DNA from: Zea mays
Lineage: Eukaryota; Streptophyta; Magnoliopsida; Poales; Poaceae
Direction of reading: 5' to 3'
NCBI RefSeq assembly: GCF_902167145.1
Contig: NC_050096.1
Span: 76,194,683-76,258,682, forward strand
DNA: 64,000 nt
The notes beneath the pieces were generated by a model, which searched no databases, was not told where the DNA came from, and saw nothing but the letters and a program-made list of their open reading frames with translations. The position numbers and the translations under genes were made by a program. How positions within the stretch are numbered: position 1 is the stretch's first letter; the number at the start of each line of letters is the position of its first letter. This document shows, piece after piece, positions 44,289 through 55,545 of this stretch.

Positions 44289-45996
44289 CACTAGTGAATT
44301 TAGAGATTTTGCTATCATTTGGTGGAATGAACTTGTTAACACATGTGCTGCACCACAAACATGGAATGCATTAAAAGAGGAGATGTGAGCTCGCTTTGTT
44401 CCCCCTTCTTATAGACGTGATCTTCGACAAAAATTGCAACGCTTAGATCAGGGAGACATGTCGGTACAGGAATACTACCAAGAGCTTCAGAAAGGTATGC
44501 TACGATGTGGGGTAGTTGAGGATCCGGAGGATCAAATGGTTAGGTTTTATGGGGGATTGAGGCGGGAGATTCAGGATATTGTTGATTATAAAGAATATCA
44601 TTCTATACAACGCTTGTTCCATCTTTCTATGTTGGTCGAAAAAGAATTGCAGGGTCATCAACAGCGGAGGAGTAGCACTTTCGCGCCACACCAGCCACCG
44701 GCGCCAGCTAAGGCGTCATCCTCTTCGGGCGTACGGACGTCCACATCTTCCTCCACTAGCGGCACACGCAGCACCGCACCTTCGGCATCACAGGGACACG
44801 ACAACAGAAAGTCCTTGGTGCCTTCGGGTGTTGCAGCAAAACCTACTACGACCACCTCTTCCACAGGCCGCTCCTCCGACATCAAGTGCCACCGCTGCCA
44901 GGGATTTGGCCATATTCAGCGAGATTGCCCCAGCAAACGGGCATACATTGCTACTGGTGATGGTGGGTATGTTAGTGCTTCTGATGTTGAAGATGAAGAT
45001 ACTGTTGGAGCTAACATTGCAGAGAGTTATGATGGTGATGAAGAGGTTCTTGGTACAACAACGACCGAGACCTATAAGGCCTTGATTGTGCAACGAGCTT
45101 TGAGTGCCACGGCTATTGACGACGACAACAGACAGCGCCACAACCTCTTCAACATGTTCCTCATCGTCAAGGACTGCCGTGTACATACCATCATTGACGG
45201 TGGTAGCTGCAACAACTTGGTGAATGTTGAGTTGGTCAAGAAGCTTGGCTTGACAACACGAGAGCATCCCCACCCTTATCACATTCAATGGTTTAACAAC
45301 AGCGGTAAGTTCAAGGTAACAAAAACAGCAAGGGTGCATTTTTCTATTGGCTCTTACCATGACTTTGCTGATTTCGATGTGGTGAGTATGGATGCTTGCT
45401 CTCTTTTACTGGGACGTCCTTGGGAGTTTGATACTGATGCTATTCACCATGGTAGATCTAATAAATATACTTTCATGCATAAGGGAAAGAAAATTGTGTT
45501 GCTTCCTATAACTCCCACTGAAATTGTCCACTTTGAACATGAGAAAAAGACTAATGCTAAGCAAAAAGGTGTTTTGAACTCTGAAAATCAGCAACATATT
45601 AAGTTAAAAACTCCTACTTTGCTAGCCACTAGATCTGATCTTGATGAGTTACATGCCTCTGTTGGACTTTGCTATGCCTTAGTGTGCAAAAATGCTTTCT
45701 ATTCCATTGATGATAAGTCTATTACTTTGCCACCGAATATTGCTAACCCTTTGCAACAGTATATGGATGTATTTCCCTCTGAGATACCCCCTGAATTACC
45801 ACCTGAGTTGCCTCCAGATTTTCGGGTTAGTCCCACCTTTAACATTTCAGATTTGAAGCCATATATGGGTGACGAAGATGAGATCGAGTCAAAGACGACT
45901 CCAATTCAAGAGGAGGAGGATGATGAGGACATCACTTCTATACATACAATGAATGGACCGATAACACGATCGCGTGCACGACAGCTAAATCTCTAG
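44289..45996 (+). pseudogene. Element F gag-protease fused to a post-integrase tail (internally deleted polyprotein)
   Basis: Continues gag from 35379 in frame (EFRDFAIIWWNEL..., LQRLDQGDMSVQEYYQEL, typical of gypsy Gag). A TGA stop at 44386-44388 breaks it; from there to 45996 the same frame is open. The long part holds the end of the gag domain, a Ser/Thr/Ala-rich linker, a CCHC knuckle (CHRCQGFGHIQRDC, 44887-44928), and a protease-like segment with IIDGGSCNNLV (DGG rather than D-S/T-G) and LLLGRPWEFD. Soon after DVFPSEIPPELPP, where RT would begin, it passes into FRVSPTFNISDLKPY, the tail that follows integrase. The stop at 45994-45996 lies 76 bp inside the 3' LTR. Confidence 0.85.
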
Positions 45997-46787
45997 GTAC
46001 ATTCTACCCTAGTCAATTGCGTTTCAGAGCTTACGCTTGGGGCTATGGATGTTTTGAGGATTAGGAACCTTGGAGAGGACCAGCAAGGACTTGGGAAAGG
46101 CCTAGGTGTTGAGGAGGAGGAGCAAGGGCGTCCACAACAGGAAGGAGATCAAGTTCGAGTCAGCTACGACTCCATCTCGGGTTCCAGGACCAGTCTGCAC
46201 TAAAATGAACGCCCAAGATGCATCCGGACTCCGATTGCGACAGACTGGATATGGTTGGAAAGATAACGAGATTATCTAACTAACCCAACTGGTTTCACCC
46301 TAAAATTCATCCGGAGTCAACGGGAATCGTCGAAACAAGTCAGCATTCAGATTCTGTTTTGGTGCTGCGACACCGTCTGTTGGGCCGTTGGGCCATGTAT
46401 CGCGTCGGAGCCCATTAGGGGCGAGTCCAGGGGTCACGCACGCCCTAATACTCTATTTATTCAGTAGCCGCCGCCACATTTAGGTTTGGGTTTTGCTTAG
46501 ATCAATTCTGTCATCGAACAGTATCGTCGTCATCGGTTTGTGAGACCCCATCCCGTAATCAATACAATTTTGGTTGCGTTTCTTTCTTGTTCTTGCTTGT
46601 GTTCTTGATTGCGCTTGAAGGGATAAGCCTTCGTGGCAAGGTCATTCGTGCACGGGTGATAACCAACGGAGCCGTGGTGTAGTGATTGCGAGGAACCGTT
46701 CGCTCGGAGCCTTGGATCATCAACGTCGAGATCTCCACTCAATCAAGTTATCGTATCTCACGGAAGATCGGGTCGCGTCTACTATCA
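45921..46787 (+). repeat. Element F 3' LTR
   Basis: 867 bp, preceded by the purine run AAGAGGAGGAGGA (polypurine tract) and followed by TSD ATAGT. The first 76 bp encode the end of the polyprotein. Confidence 0.92.
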
Positions 46788-46792
46788 ATAGT

Positions 46793-48856
46793 CTCTAAGG
46801 GTTTGCCTCATACAAAGCAATTGCGCACAACAATGTCCTGCGGCAATATACTCGGCTTCGGTGATAGAAAGAGCTACTGAGTTTTGTTTCTTTGAAGCCC
46901 AAGACACCAGGGATCTCCCCAGAAACTGACAAGTCCCTGATGTGCTCTTCCTATCAATTTTACACCCTGCCCAATCAGCATCTGAATATCCTATTAAATC
47001 AAAAGTGGATCCCTTGGAGTACAAAAGACCAAACTTAGGTGTATAAACTAAATATCTCATGATTCTTTTCATGGCCCTAAGGTGAACTTCCTTAGGATCG
47101 GCTTGGAACCTTGCACACATGCATACGGAAAGCATAATATCCGGTCGAAATGCACATAAATAGAGTAAAGATCCTATCATCGACCGGTATACCTTTTGAT
47201 CTACGGATTTACCTCCCGTGTCGAGGTCGAGATGCCCATTGGTTCCCATGGGTGTCTTGATGGGCTTGGCATCCTTCATTCCAAACTTGGTAAGTATGTC
47301 TTGTATATACTTGGTTTGGCTGATGAAGGTGCCCTCTTGGAGTTGCTTGACTTGAAATCCTAGAAAATACTTCAACTCCCCCATCATAGACATCTCGATT
47401 TTTTGAATCATTATCCTACTAAACTCTTCACAAGTAGATTTTTTAGTAGACCCAAATATGATATCATCAACATAAATTTAGCATACAAACAAATCATTTG
47501 CAATAGTTTTAGTAAAGAGTGTAGGATTGGCATTACCGACTTTGAAGCCATTAGTGATAAGAAAATCTCCTAGGCATTCATACCATGCTCTTGGGGCTTG
47601 CTTGAGCCCATAAAGCGCCTTTGAGAGTTTATACACATGGTTAGGGTACTCACTATCTTCAAAGCCGGGAGGTTGCTCAACATAGACCTCTTCCTTGATT
47701 AGTCCATTGAGAAAGACACTTTTCACGTCCATTTGATAGAGCTTAAAGCCATGGTAAGTAGCATAGGAAAGTAATATACGAATTGACTCAAGCCTAGCTA
47801 CGGGTGCATAGGTTTCACCGAAATCCAAACCTTCGACTTGTGAATATCCTTTGGCTACAAGTCGGGCTTTGTTCCTTGTCACCACACCATGCTCATCTTG
47901 CTTGTTGCGGAATACCCACTTGGTTCCTACAACATTTTGGTTAGAACGTGGAACATGATGCCATACCTCATTCCTCGTGAAGTTGTTGAGCTCCTCTTGC
48001 ATTGCCAACACCTAATCCAAATCTCTTAATGCATCCTCTACCCTGTATGGCTCAATAGAGGAAACTAAAGAGTAATGTTCACAAAAATGAGTGCCACAAG
48101 ATCGAGTAGTTACCCCCTTATGAATATCTCCGAGGATGGAGTTCACGGGATGATCTCTTTGAATCGCTTGGTGGACTCTTGGGTGTGGCGTTCTTTGACC
48201 CTGTACTTCTTGATCATCTTACTTGTCTTGATTATTGTTATCTCCCCCTTGATCATTGTCCTCCTCTTAAGGTGGCTCATCCTCTTGATCTTCATTTTCA
48301 TCATCTTGAGCTTGATCCTCATCTTAGGTTGGTGGAGATACTTGCATGGAAGATGACGATTGATCCTGAGCTTGTGTAGGCTCTTCGGATTCCTTAGGAC
48401 ACACATCCCCAATGGACATGTTCCTTAGCGTGACACATGGAGCCTCTTCATCATCTAGCTCATCAAGATCAACTTGCTCTACTTGAGAGCCATTAGTTTC
48501 ATCAAACACAATGTCACAAGAAACCTCAACTAATCCAGTGGATTTGTCCAAGACTCTATATGCTCTTGTGTTTGTGTCATAACCAAGTAAAAAGCCTTCT
48601 ACAGCCTTAGGAGCAAATTTAGATTTTCTACCTCTTTTAACAAGAATAAAACATTTACTACCAAAGACTCTAAATATGAAACATTGGGCTTTTTACCGGT
48701 GAGGAGTTCATATGATGTCTTCTTGAGGATTCGGTGAAGATATAACTGGTTGATGGAGTAGCAGGCGGTGTTAATCGCCTCAACCCAAAACCGGTCCAGT
48801 CTTGTACTCATCAAGCATGGTCCTCACCATGTCAAGTAGAGTTCTATTTTTCCTCT
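46793..48856 (-). pseudogene. pol: Element C pol: RNase H, RT and C-terminal integrase, broken
   Basis: Minus strand. RNase H/RT lie in 46785-47411 ([19 protein letters not shown]); a TAA just before the YVDD region (about 47477-47480) replaces a Gln codon. RT continues in 47478-48011, with a further stop just upstream replacing Trp (about 48013-48015). Further up are the acidic linker (48324-48551 and flanks, with additional stops) and integrase C-terminal sequence (48599-48814, RFWVEAINTACYSIN...LTGKKPNVSY) with frameshifts. Element E cuts it at 48857, TSD base set CCTCT at 48852-48856. It diverges clearly from the Opie-like pols. Confidence 0.9.
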
Positions 48857-50179
48857 TGAAAGGGAAATGTGCCCTTGGGCCATTTCTATAATGTTTTGGT
48901 GATTAAGTGTCCAACACATTTAATTGAGTTCTAATGTGCCAAGTAAAGTGAGAAGTGCAAATCAAAGAAAAAGGTACGTTTCTAGACTTAGTACATTGTT
49001 TTGAGTACTAACATATTTTGTCTAAGTGCTAGAAACAGGGAGAAAAGAATTGGAAGAAGACTTGGCTCTGTCTCGGCTTGGCACACTAGACTGTCCGGTG
49101 GTGCACCGGACAGTGTTCGGTGCGCCAAGCTGGTCAGCGTGAAAAGGCCGCTCTCGGGACTCGACGGCGACGTACGGCTATAATTCACCGGACCGTCCGG
49201 TGAGTCATCCGCGGTGAACTCGTCGCCCTCAGGAAAAGCAAAGGGGCGACGTGGCTATAATTCACCGGACTGTCCGGTGGTGCACCGGACTGTCCGGTGA
49301 GCCAACGGTCGCCAGCGCCAACGGTCGGCCGTGCAATCTTCGCGCGACACGTGGACTGCTCCAATGGTCAACTGGTGCACCGGACTGTCCGGTGGGCACC
49401 GGACAGTGTCCGGTGCGCCAATCAGCTCTGAGTTGCAACGGTCGGATGCACCTATTTGGAAGGCGGTCACACACCGGACAACTACAGGGACTGTCCGGTG
49501 GTGCACCGGACTGTTCGGTGCACCACCCGACAGAAGGCAACTTTGGCCTTCCAAGTTGGTCTCCAACGGCTCCTAGCTGCCTTGGGGCTATAAAAGGGAC
49601 CCCTATGCGCATGTAGGAGGAACCGAAGCATTCTTTGAGTATTCTAAAGCATCCAGACTCCGCTCCCACGCATTTGATTCTCTGTGTTAGCGATTTGAGC
49701 TCCATTTGAGTTGGGAACTCCGTGTGTTGTACTTCGAGCTCGAGTTGTGACTTGTGTGTGTGGTTGTGCTGTGGATTTGAGTCTTGTGTGTGTCGCTCTC
49801 CCCTCTCTTACTTCTGTGCTTCTTTTGTGATCATCATTGTAAGGGCGAGAGGCTCCAAGTTGTGGAGATTCCTCGCAAACGGGAGAAAGACTAAGGAAGA
49901 AAGTCGTGGTATTCAAGTTGATCATTGGATCGCTTGAAAGGGGTTGAGTGCAACCCTCGTCCATTAGGACGCCACAACGTGGAAGTAGGCAAGTGTTACT
50001 TGGCCGAACCATGGGATAAAAATCACGTGTCTTGTGTGCTGCTTATTGTGATTGCTTTGTTCGCACGAGAACGTTTCTTAGCCACTTGACTACACTAACA
50101 CCTTGATAATCAAGTTTGTGGCTATTTAGTGTTTGATTTTTACAGGATCACCTATTCACCCCCCCTCTAGGTGCTCTCA
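48857..50179 (+). repeat. Element E 5' LTR
   Basis: 1323 bp, TGAAAGGGAAATGTGCCC...CTAGGTGCTCTCA, with ACCGGACTGTCCGGT palindromes and a TATA box (TATAAAA, 49589-49595). The open frames inside are not genes. Confidence 0.92.
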
Positions 50180-50181
50180 AT

Positions 50182-50193
50182 TGGTATCAGAGC
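50182..50193 (+). other. Element E primer-binding site
   Basis: TGGTATCAGAGC, two bases after the LTR; initiator tRNA-Met type. Confidence 0.9.
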
Positions 50194-50229
50194 CGTACTC
50201 TTCACATAAGGGACTAATCGCCCGAAGAG

Positions 50230-50313
50230 ATGAATCCTAAGGGAAAGGGGATGGTGATCAACGACAAGGAGAAGGAGTCCATCTTCAACGAGCCAAGAGA
50301 TGACAAGCCCACT
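50230..50313 (+). pseudogene. gag: Element E gag, first 28 codons
   Basis: ATG at 50230 begins MNPKGKGM, the Sirevirus Gag start, running to DDKPT where element D interrupts. The reading frame resumes exactly at 59231 after the second CCACT. Confidence 0.93.
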
Positions 50314-51545
50314 TGAGAGCACCTAGAGGGGGGTGAATAGATGATCCTGTAAAAACTTAAAACTTAAAGCCACAAAACTTGATTAAGGGTTAGCACAATG
50401 AAATCAAGTGGCCAAAGACCGAGCTCTTGTGAAACACAATAGTCACAATGAGAACAAGCACAAGAGACACAATGGTTTATCCCGTGGTTCGGCCAAATAC
50501 AACACTTGCCTAATCCACATTGTGGCATCCCAATGGACGAGGGTTGCACTCAACCCCTTTCAAGTGATCCAAAGATTCACTTGAATACCATAGTGTTTTT
50601 CTTTCTTTCACTATATCCCGTTTGCGAGGAATCTCCACAACTTGGAGCCTCTCTCCCTTACAAATGATGATCACAAAGAAGCACGGATGTAAGGAAGGGA
50701 AAAGCAACACACACAAGTCTCAAAAGCAACAGCACGAACACGCACACTAGTCACAACTTGAGCTCTAAGTTCACACACGGAGTTCTCAACTCAAGAGGAG
50801 CTCAAATTGCTATCACAAAGAATCAAATGCGCTAGAATGAAGTCTTGGTGCTTAGAGATGATCAAAGAATGCTTGTATATCTCCTCCATGCGCCTAGGGG
50901 TCCCTTTTATAGCCCCAAGGCAGCTAGAAGCCGTTGGAGGCATTCCAGGAAGGCAATTCTTGCCTTCTGTCGGGTGGCGCACTGGACAGTCCGGTGCACC
51001 ACCGAACATCCCCTGTTCACTGTCCGGTGCAGATCGCCTTCCTAAATTGGCGCAGCCGACCGTTGAAGATTTGGAGCCGTTGGCGCACCGGACGGTCCGG
51101 TGCCCCCATCAGACTGTTGGCTCGGCCACGCGTCACGCGCGGATTGCGCGGCCGACCGTTGGCGCGGCCGACCGTTGGATCACCGGACAGTCCGGTGAAT
51201 TTTAGCCGTACGCCGCCGATGAATTCCAGAGAGTGGCCAGTTGACCAGAAGCCAGCCTGGCACACCGGACACTGTCCGGTGCTCCACCGGACAGTCCGGT
51301 GCACCCAGACTGCACAGAGTCTTGGCTGTTCCAGCCAAGTCTTTTTCCTTTTGTATTTTCTCTGATTCTAGCACTTAGACAAATATGTTAGTACACAAAA
51401 ACCAATGTACTATGTCTAGAATCATACCTTTGTGTTGATTTGCACTTCATCCACCATTTGGCTCAATTTACTACTTGAACCGTTTGTGTTGGGCACTTAA
51501 TCACCAAAATACTTAGAAATGGCCCAAGGGCACATTTCCCTTTCA
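50314..51545 (-). repeat. Element D 3' LTR
   Basis: TGAGAGCACC...CCCTTTCA on the plus strand; ACCGGACAGTCCGGT palindromes; polypurine tract directly after at 51546. Confidence 0.92.
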
Positions 51546-52334
51546 ATCTCCCCCTTTTTGGTGATTTATGCCAACACAACACAAAGCAACACATAGAAGT
51601 GCAACATTAATGCAAATAAGAACAAGAATTGTTTTTGATTCAAATTTGGCATATTTGGATCATTCTTTGCCACCACTTGGTTTGTTTTTGCAAATCAACT
51701 TCAATTTCCTATCTCTAAGTCAAACACACTTGTTGAGGCATAAAGAGAGGTATTCCAAGAGAAATTGATCAAAGATTCAAAAAACTCCCCCTTTTTCCCA
51801 TAATCAAACATTCTCCCTACAAGAGACCAACTTTTGAAAATAAGAGACAACAAGAGTATTTTGACAAATCAAAAGTACTAACTCTACTATTTTCAAAATT
51901 CTCAAGTGGTAGCTGATCCATTTGCTTGCTTTGGCCTTAATTTCTCCCCCTTTGGCATCAAGCACCAAAACGGGATCATTTTTTGGCTCTTTAACCTCAT
52001 TGCCTCACCAAAATCTTCAATTAGGAGTAAAAAGGCAATAAGAGCATGGAGATGAACTTGGAGTAAATTACCCTCTCATCGGAGTGCAGTGGAAGTCTTT
52101 CATGGTCCAAGTCCACCTTTCCCTTTCAATCCACTTTTGAGACTAAAACAAGTAAGCTCAAACACAAGATTAGTCTCAAAGTGTCAAGTTGTAGCATGCC
52201 TCCCCCTAAATAAGTGCATCACTTGCAAATGGACTTGTGAGGTCCGGGGATCATGTACAACTTGAGCACCATAAATAAGCAACAATATGCATAAAAGAAC
52301 ATGATCAAGGGCATAAACACATGTATGCTATAGA
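51546..52334 (-). other. Element D region of repeated polypurine tracts
   Basis: Non-coding. Purine tracts on the minus strand next to the LTR and near 51945-51960, as in A, B and C. Confidence 0.68.
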
Positions 52335-55300
52335 TCAATCCAAGTTACGCGAATCTAAGACATTTATCTCACTACGCAGCCTACAAAAGGTTGACTCATC
52401 TAGAGGCTTGGTAAAGATATCGGCTAGCTAGTTCTCGGTGCTAATATAAAACACTTCGATATCTCCCTTTTGCTGATGGTCTCTCAAAAAGTGATGCCGG
52501 ATGTCAATGTGCTTCGTGCGGCTGTGTTCAACAGGATTATCCGCCATGTGGATTGCACTCTCATTATCACATAGGAGTGAGACTTTGCTCAAATTGTAGC
52601 CAAAGTCCCTGAGGGTTTGCCTCATCCAAAGTAGTTGCGCGCAACACTGTACTGTGGCAACATACTCGGCCTCAGCGGTGGATAGGGCAACAAAAGTTTG
52701 TTTCTTAGAACTCCAAGACACCAGGGACCTTCCTAAGAATTGGCACGTCCCTGATGTACTCTTCCTATCAACCTTGCATCCAGCATAATCGGAGTCTGAG
52801 TATCCAATCAAGTCAAAGGTTGACCCCTTTGGATACCAGATCCCGAAGCAAGGCGTAGCAACTAAATATCTAAGTATTCGCTTAACGGCCACAAGGTGAC
52901 ACTCCCTTGGGTCGGATTGAAATCTAGCACACATGCATACGCTTAGCATAATATCCGGTCTACTAGCACATAAATAAAGCAAAGAACCTATCATAGACCG
53001 GTATGCCTTTTGATCAATGGACTTACCTCCTTTGTTGAGGTCGACATGTTCGTCGGTTCCCATTGGAGTCTTTGCGAACTTGGCGTCCTTCATCCCAAAC
53101 CGCTTGATCAAATCTTGCGTGTACTTCGTTTGGGAGATGAAGGTGCCGTCCTTGAGTTGCTTCACTTGGAACCCAAGGAAGTAGTTCAACTCGCCCATCA
53201 TCGACATCTCAAATTTTTGAGTCATCACCCTGCTAAACTCTTCACAAGACTTTTGGTTAGTAGAACCAAATATTATGTCATCGACATAAATTTGGCACAC
53301 AAATAAGTCACTGTCACATGTCTTAGTGAAAAGAGTTGGATCGGCTTCCCCAACCTTGAAAGCATTAGCAATTAGAAAGTCTTTAAGGCATTCATACCAT
53401 GCTCTTGGGGCTTGCTTAAGTCCATAGAGCGCCTTAGAGAGCTTACACACGTGGTCGGGGTACCGTTCATCCTCAAAGCCAGGGGGTTGCTCTACGTACA
53501 CCTCCTCCTTGATTGGCCCGTTGAGGAAAGCGCTCTTTACATCCATTTGGAACAACCTGAAAGAATGGTGAGCGGCATAGGCTAACAAAATGCGAATAGA
53601 CTCTAGCCTAGCCACAGGAGCAAAAGTCTCCTCAAAGTCCAAACCTGCGACTTTGGCATAACCTTTTGCCACAAGTCTAGCCTTGTTCCTTGTCACCACC
53701 CCGTGCTCGTCCTGTTTGTTGCGGAACACACACTTGGTTCCCACAACGTTTTGCTTGGGACGTGGCACCAGTGTCCAAACTTCATTTTGCTTGAAGTTAT
53801 TAAGCTCTTCCTGCATGGCCAACACCCAGTCTGGATCTAGCAAGGCCTCTTCTACCCTGAAAGGCTCAATAGAAGAGACAAAAGAGTAATGCTCACAAAT
53901 TTTAGCTAATCTAGAGCGAGTAGTTACTCCCTTGCTTATATCACCCAATATCTGGTCGACGGGATGATTCCTTTGAATCGTCGCTCGGACTTGAGTTGGA
54001 GGGGCCTATGGTGCTTCTTCCTCCATAACATGATCATCTTGTGCTCCCCCTTGATCACACGCCTCTTTTTGATGAGCCTGTTCATCATCTTGAGTTAGGG
54101 GGTGCACCATTGTTGAGTATGAAGGTTGATCCTGCTCTTTGTGTTCCTGTGGTCGCACATCTCCAATCGACATGGTGCGTATTGCGGCCGTTTGAACATC
54201 TTCTTCATCTACATCATCAAGATCAACTTGCTCTCTTGGAGAGCCATTAGTCTCATCAAATACAACGTCGCTAGAGACTTCAACCAAACCCGATGATTTG
54301 TTGAAGACTCTATATGCCTTTGTATTTGAGTCATAACCTAACAAAAACCCTTCTACAGCTTTGGGAGCAAATTTGGAATTCCTACCTTTCTTCACTAGAA
54401 TGTAGCATTTACTCCCAAATACACGAAAATATGAAACGTTGGGTTTGTTACCGGTTAGGAGTTCGTACGACGTATTCTTGAGGAGGCGATGAAGATAGAC
54501 CCGGTTTATGGCGTGACAAGCCGTGTTCACAGCTTCTGTCCAAAACCGTTCGGGCGTCTTGAATTCACCAAGCATCGTCCTTGCCATGTCTAAAAGTGTC
54601 CTGTTCTTCCTCTCTACCACACCGTTTTGATGTGGTGTGTAGGGAGCGGAGAACTCGTGCTTGATTCCTTCTTCCTCAAGGTACTCTTTCACTTGAAGGT
54701 TCTTGAACTCGGACCCGTTGTCGCTCCTTATCTTCTTCACCTTGAGCTCAAACTCATTTTGAGCTCTCCTTAGGAAGCGCTTGAGGGTCCCTTGGGTTTC
54801 AGACTTATCTTGCAAAAAGAATACCCAAGTGAAGCGGGAAAAGTCATCAACAATAACAAGACCATACTTACTTCCACCGATGCTGAGGTAGGCGACGGGT
54901 CCGAAGAGGTCCATATGCAGCAGCTCTAGGGGTCTTGATGTGGTCATCACATTCTTGCTGTGATGAGCACTTCCCACTTGTTTACCTGCTTGACAAGCTG
55001 CACAAGGTCTATCTTTTTCGAAAGTTACATTTGTTAGACCTAACACATGATCTCCCTTTAGAAGTTTGTGAAGGTTCTTCATCCCCACATGTGCTAGACG
55101 GTGATGCCACAGCCAGCCCATGTTAGTCTTAGCAATTAAGCATGCATCTAGACCGGCCTCCTCCTTTGCAAAATCAACTAGATAGAGTTTGACGTCTAGT
55201 ACACCCTTAAAGGCTAATGAACCATCACTCCTTCTAAAGACAGACACATCTACATTTGTAAATAAGCAATTATAACCCATATTACACAATTGACTAACGG

Positions 55301-55539
55301 ACAACAGGTTATACCCGAGCGATTCAACTAAAAACACATTTGATATGGAATGCTCAGATGAAATAGCTATCTTTCCTAGTCCTTTAACCTTGTCTTGATT
55401 CCCGTCACCAAATATGATTAATTCTTGGGAATCTTTGTTGTTTGACGTAGGAGGTGAACATCTTCTTCTCCCCTGTCATGTGGTTTGTGCATCTGCTGTC
55501 GATAATCCAGCTTGAGCCCCCGGATGCATAAACCTGCAA
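52335..55539 (-). pseudogene. pol: Element D pol, broken
   Basis: Protease DSG sequence lies just inside the start (about 55490-55500). A one-base insertion near 55437-55441 shifts the frame. The frame from 55337 has the GAG-pre-integrase region and integrase core (DLFGP, SDNGSEF, GVVERKNRT) up to a TAG at 54006-54008. In the same frame, RT and RNase H follow (53948-52431: [28 protein letters not shown]). A TAG at 52428-52430, in place of Gln, removes the last 31 residues; the ancestral stop is still visible at 52335-52337. Here pol would be in the gag frame after a stop (see findings). Confidence 0.92.
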
Positions 55540-55545
55540 GGCAAA

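Larger units (their letters stand above)
32706..46787 (+). mobile_element. Element F: non-autonomous chromovirus-like gypsy element, split by element B
   Basis: Plus-strand LTR element with TSD ATAGT (32701-32705 and 46788-46792). LTRs are 868 and 867 bp and differ at roughly 22 positions (about 2.5 %). Between them lie a primer-binding site, a 1.3-kb leader, gag, a protease-like segment, and then directly the tail that normally follows integrase. RT, RNase H and integrase are absent. The last codons of the reading frame lie inside the 3' LTR, a trait known for the CRM (centromeric) chromovirus clade, so it may be a non-autonomous CRM relative. Without the 8.9-kb B insertion it is about 5.2 kb. 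Confidence 0.85.
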
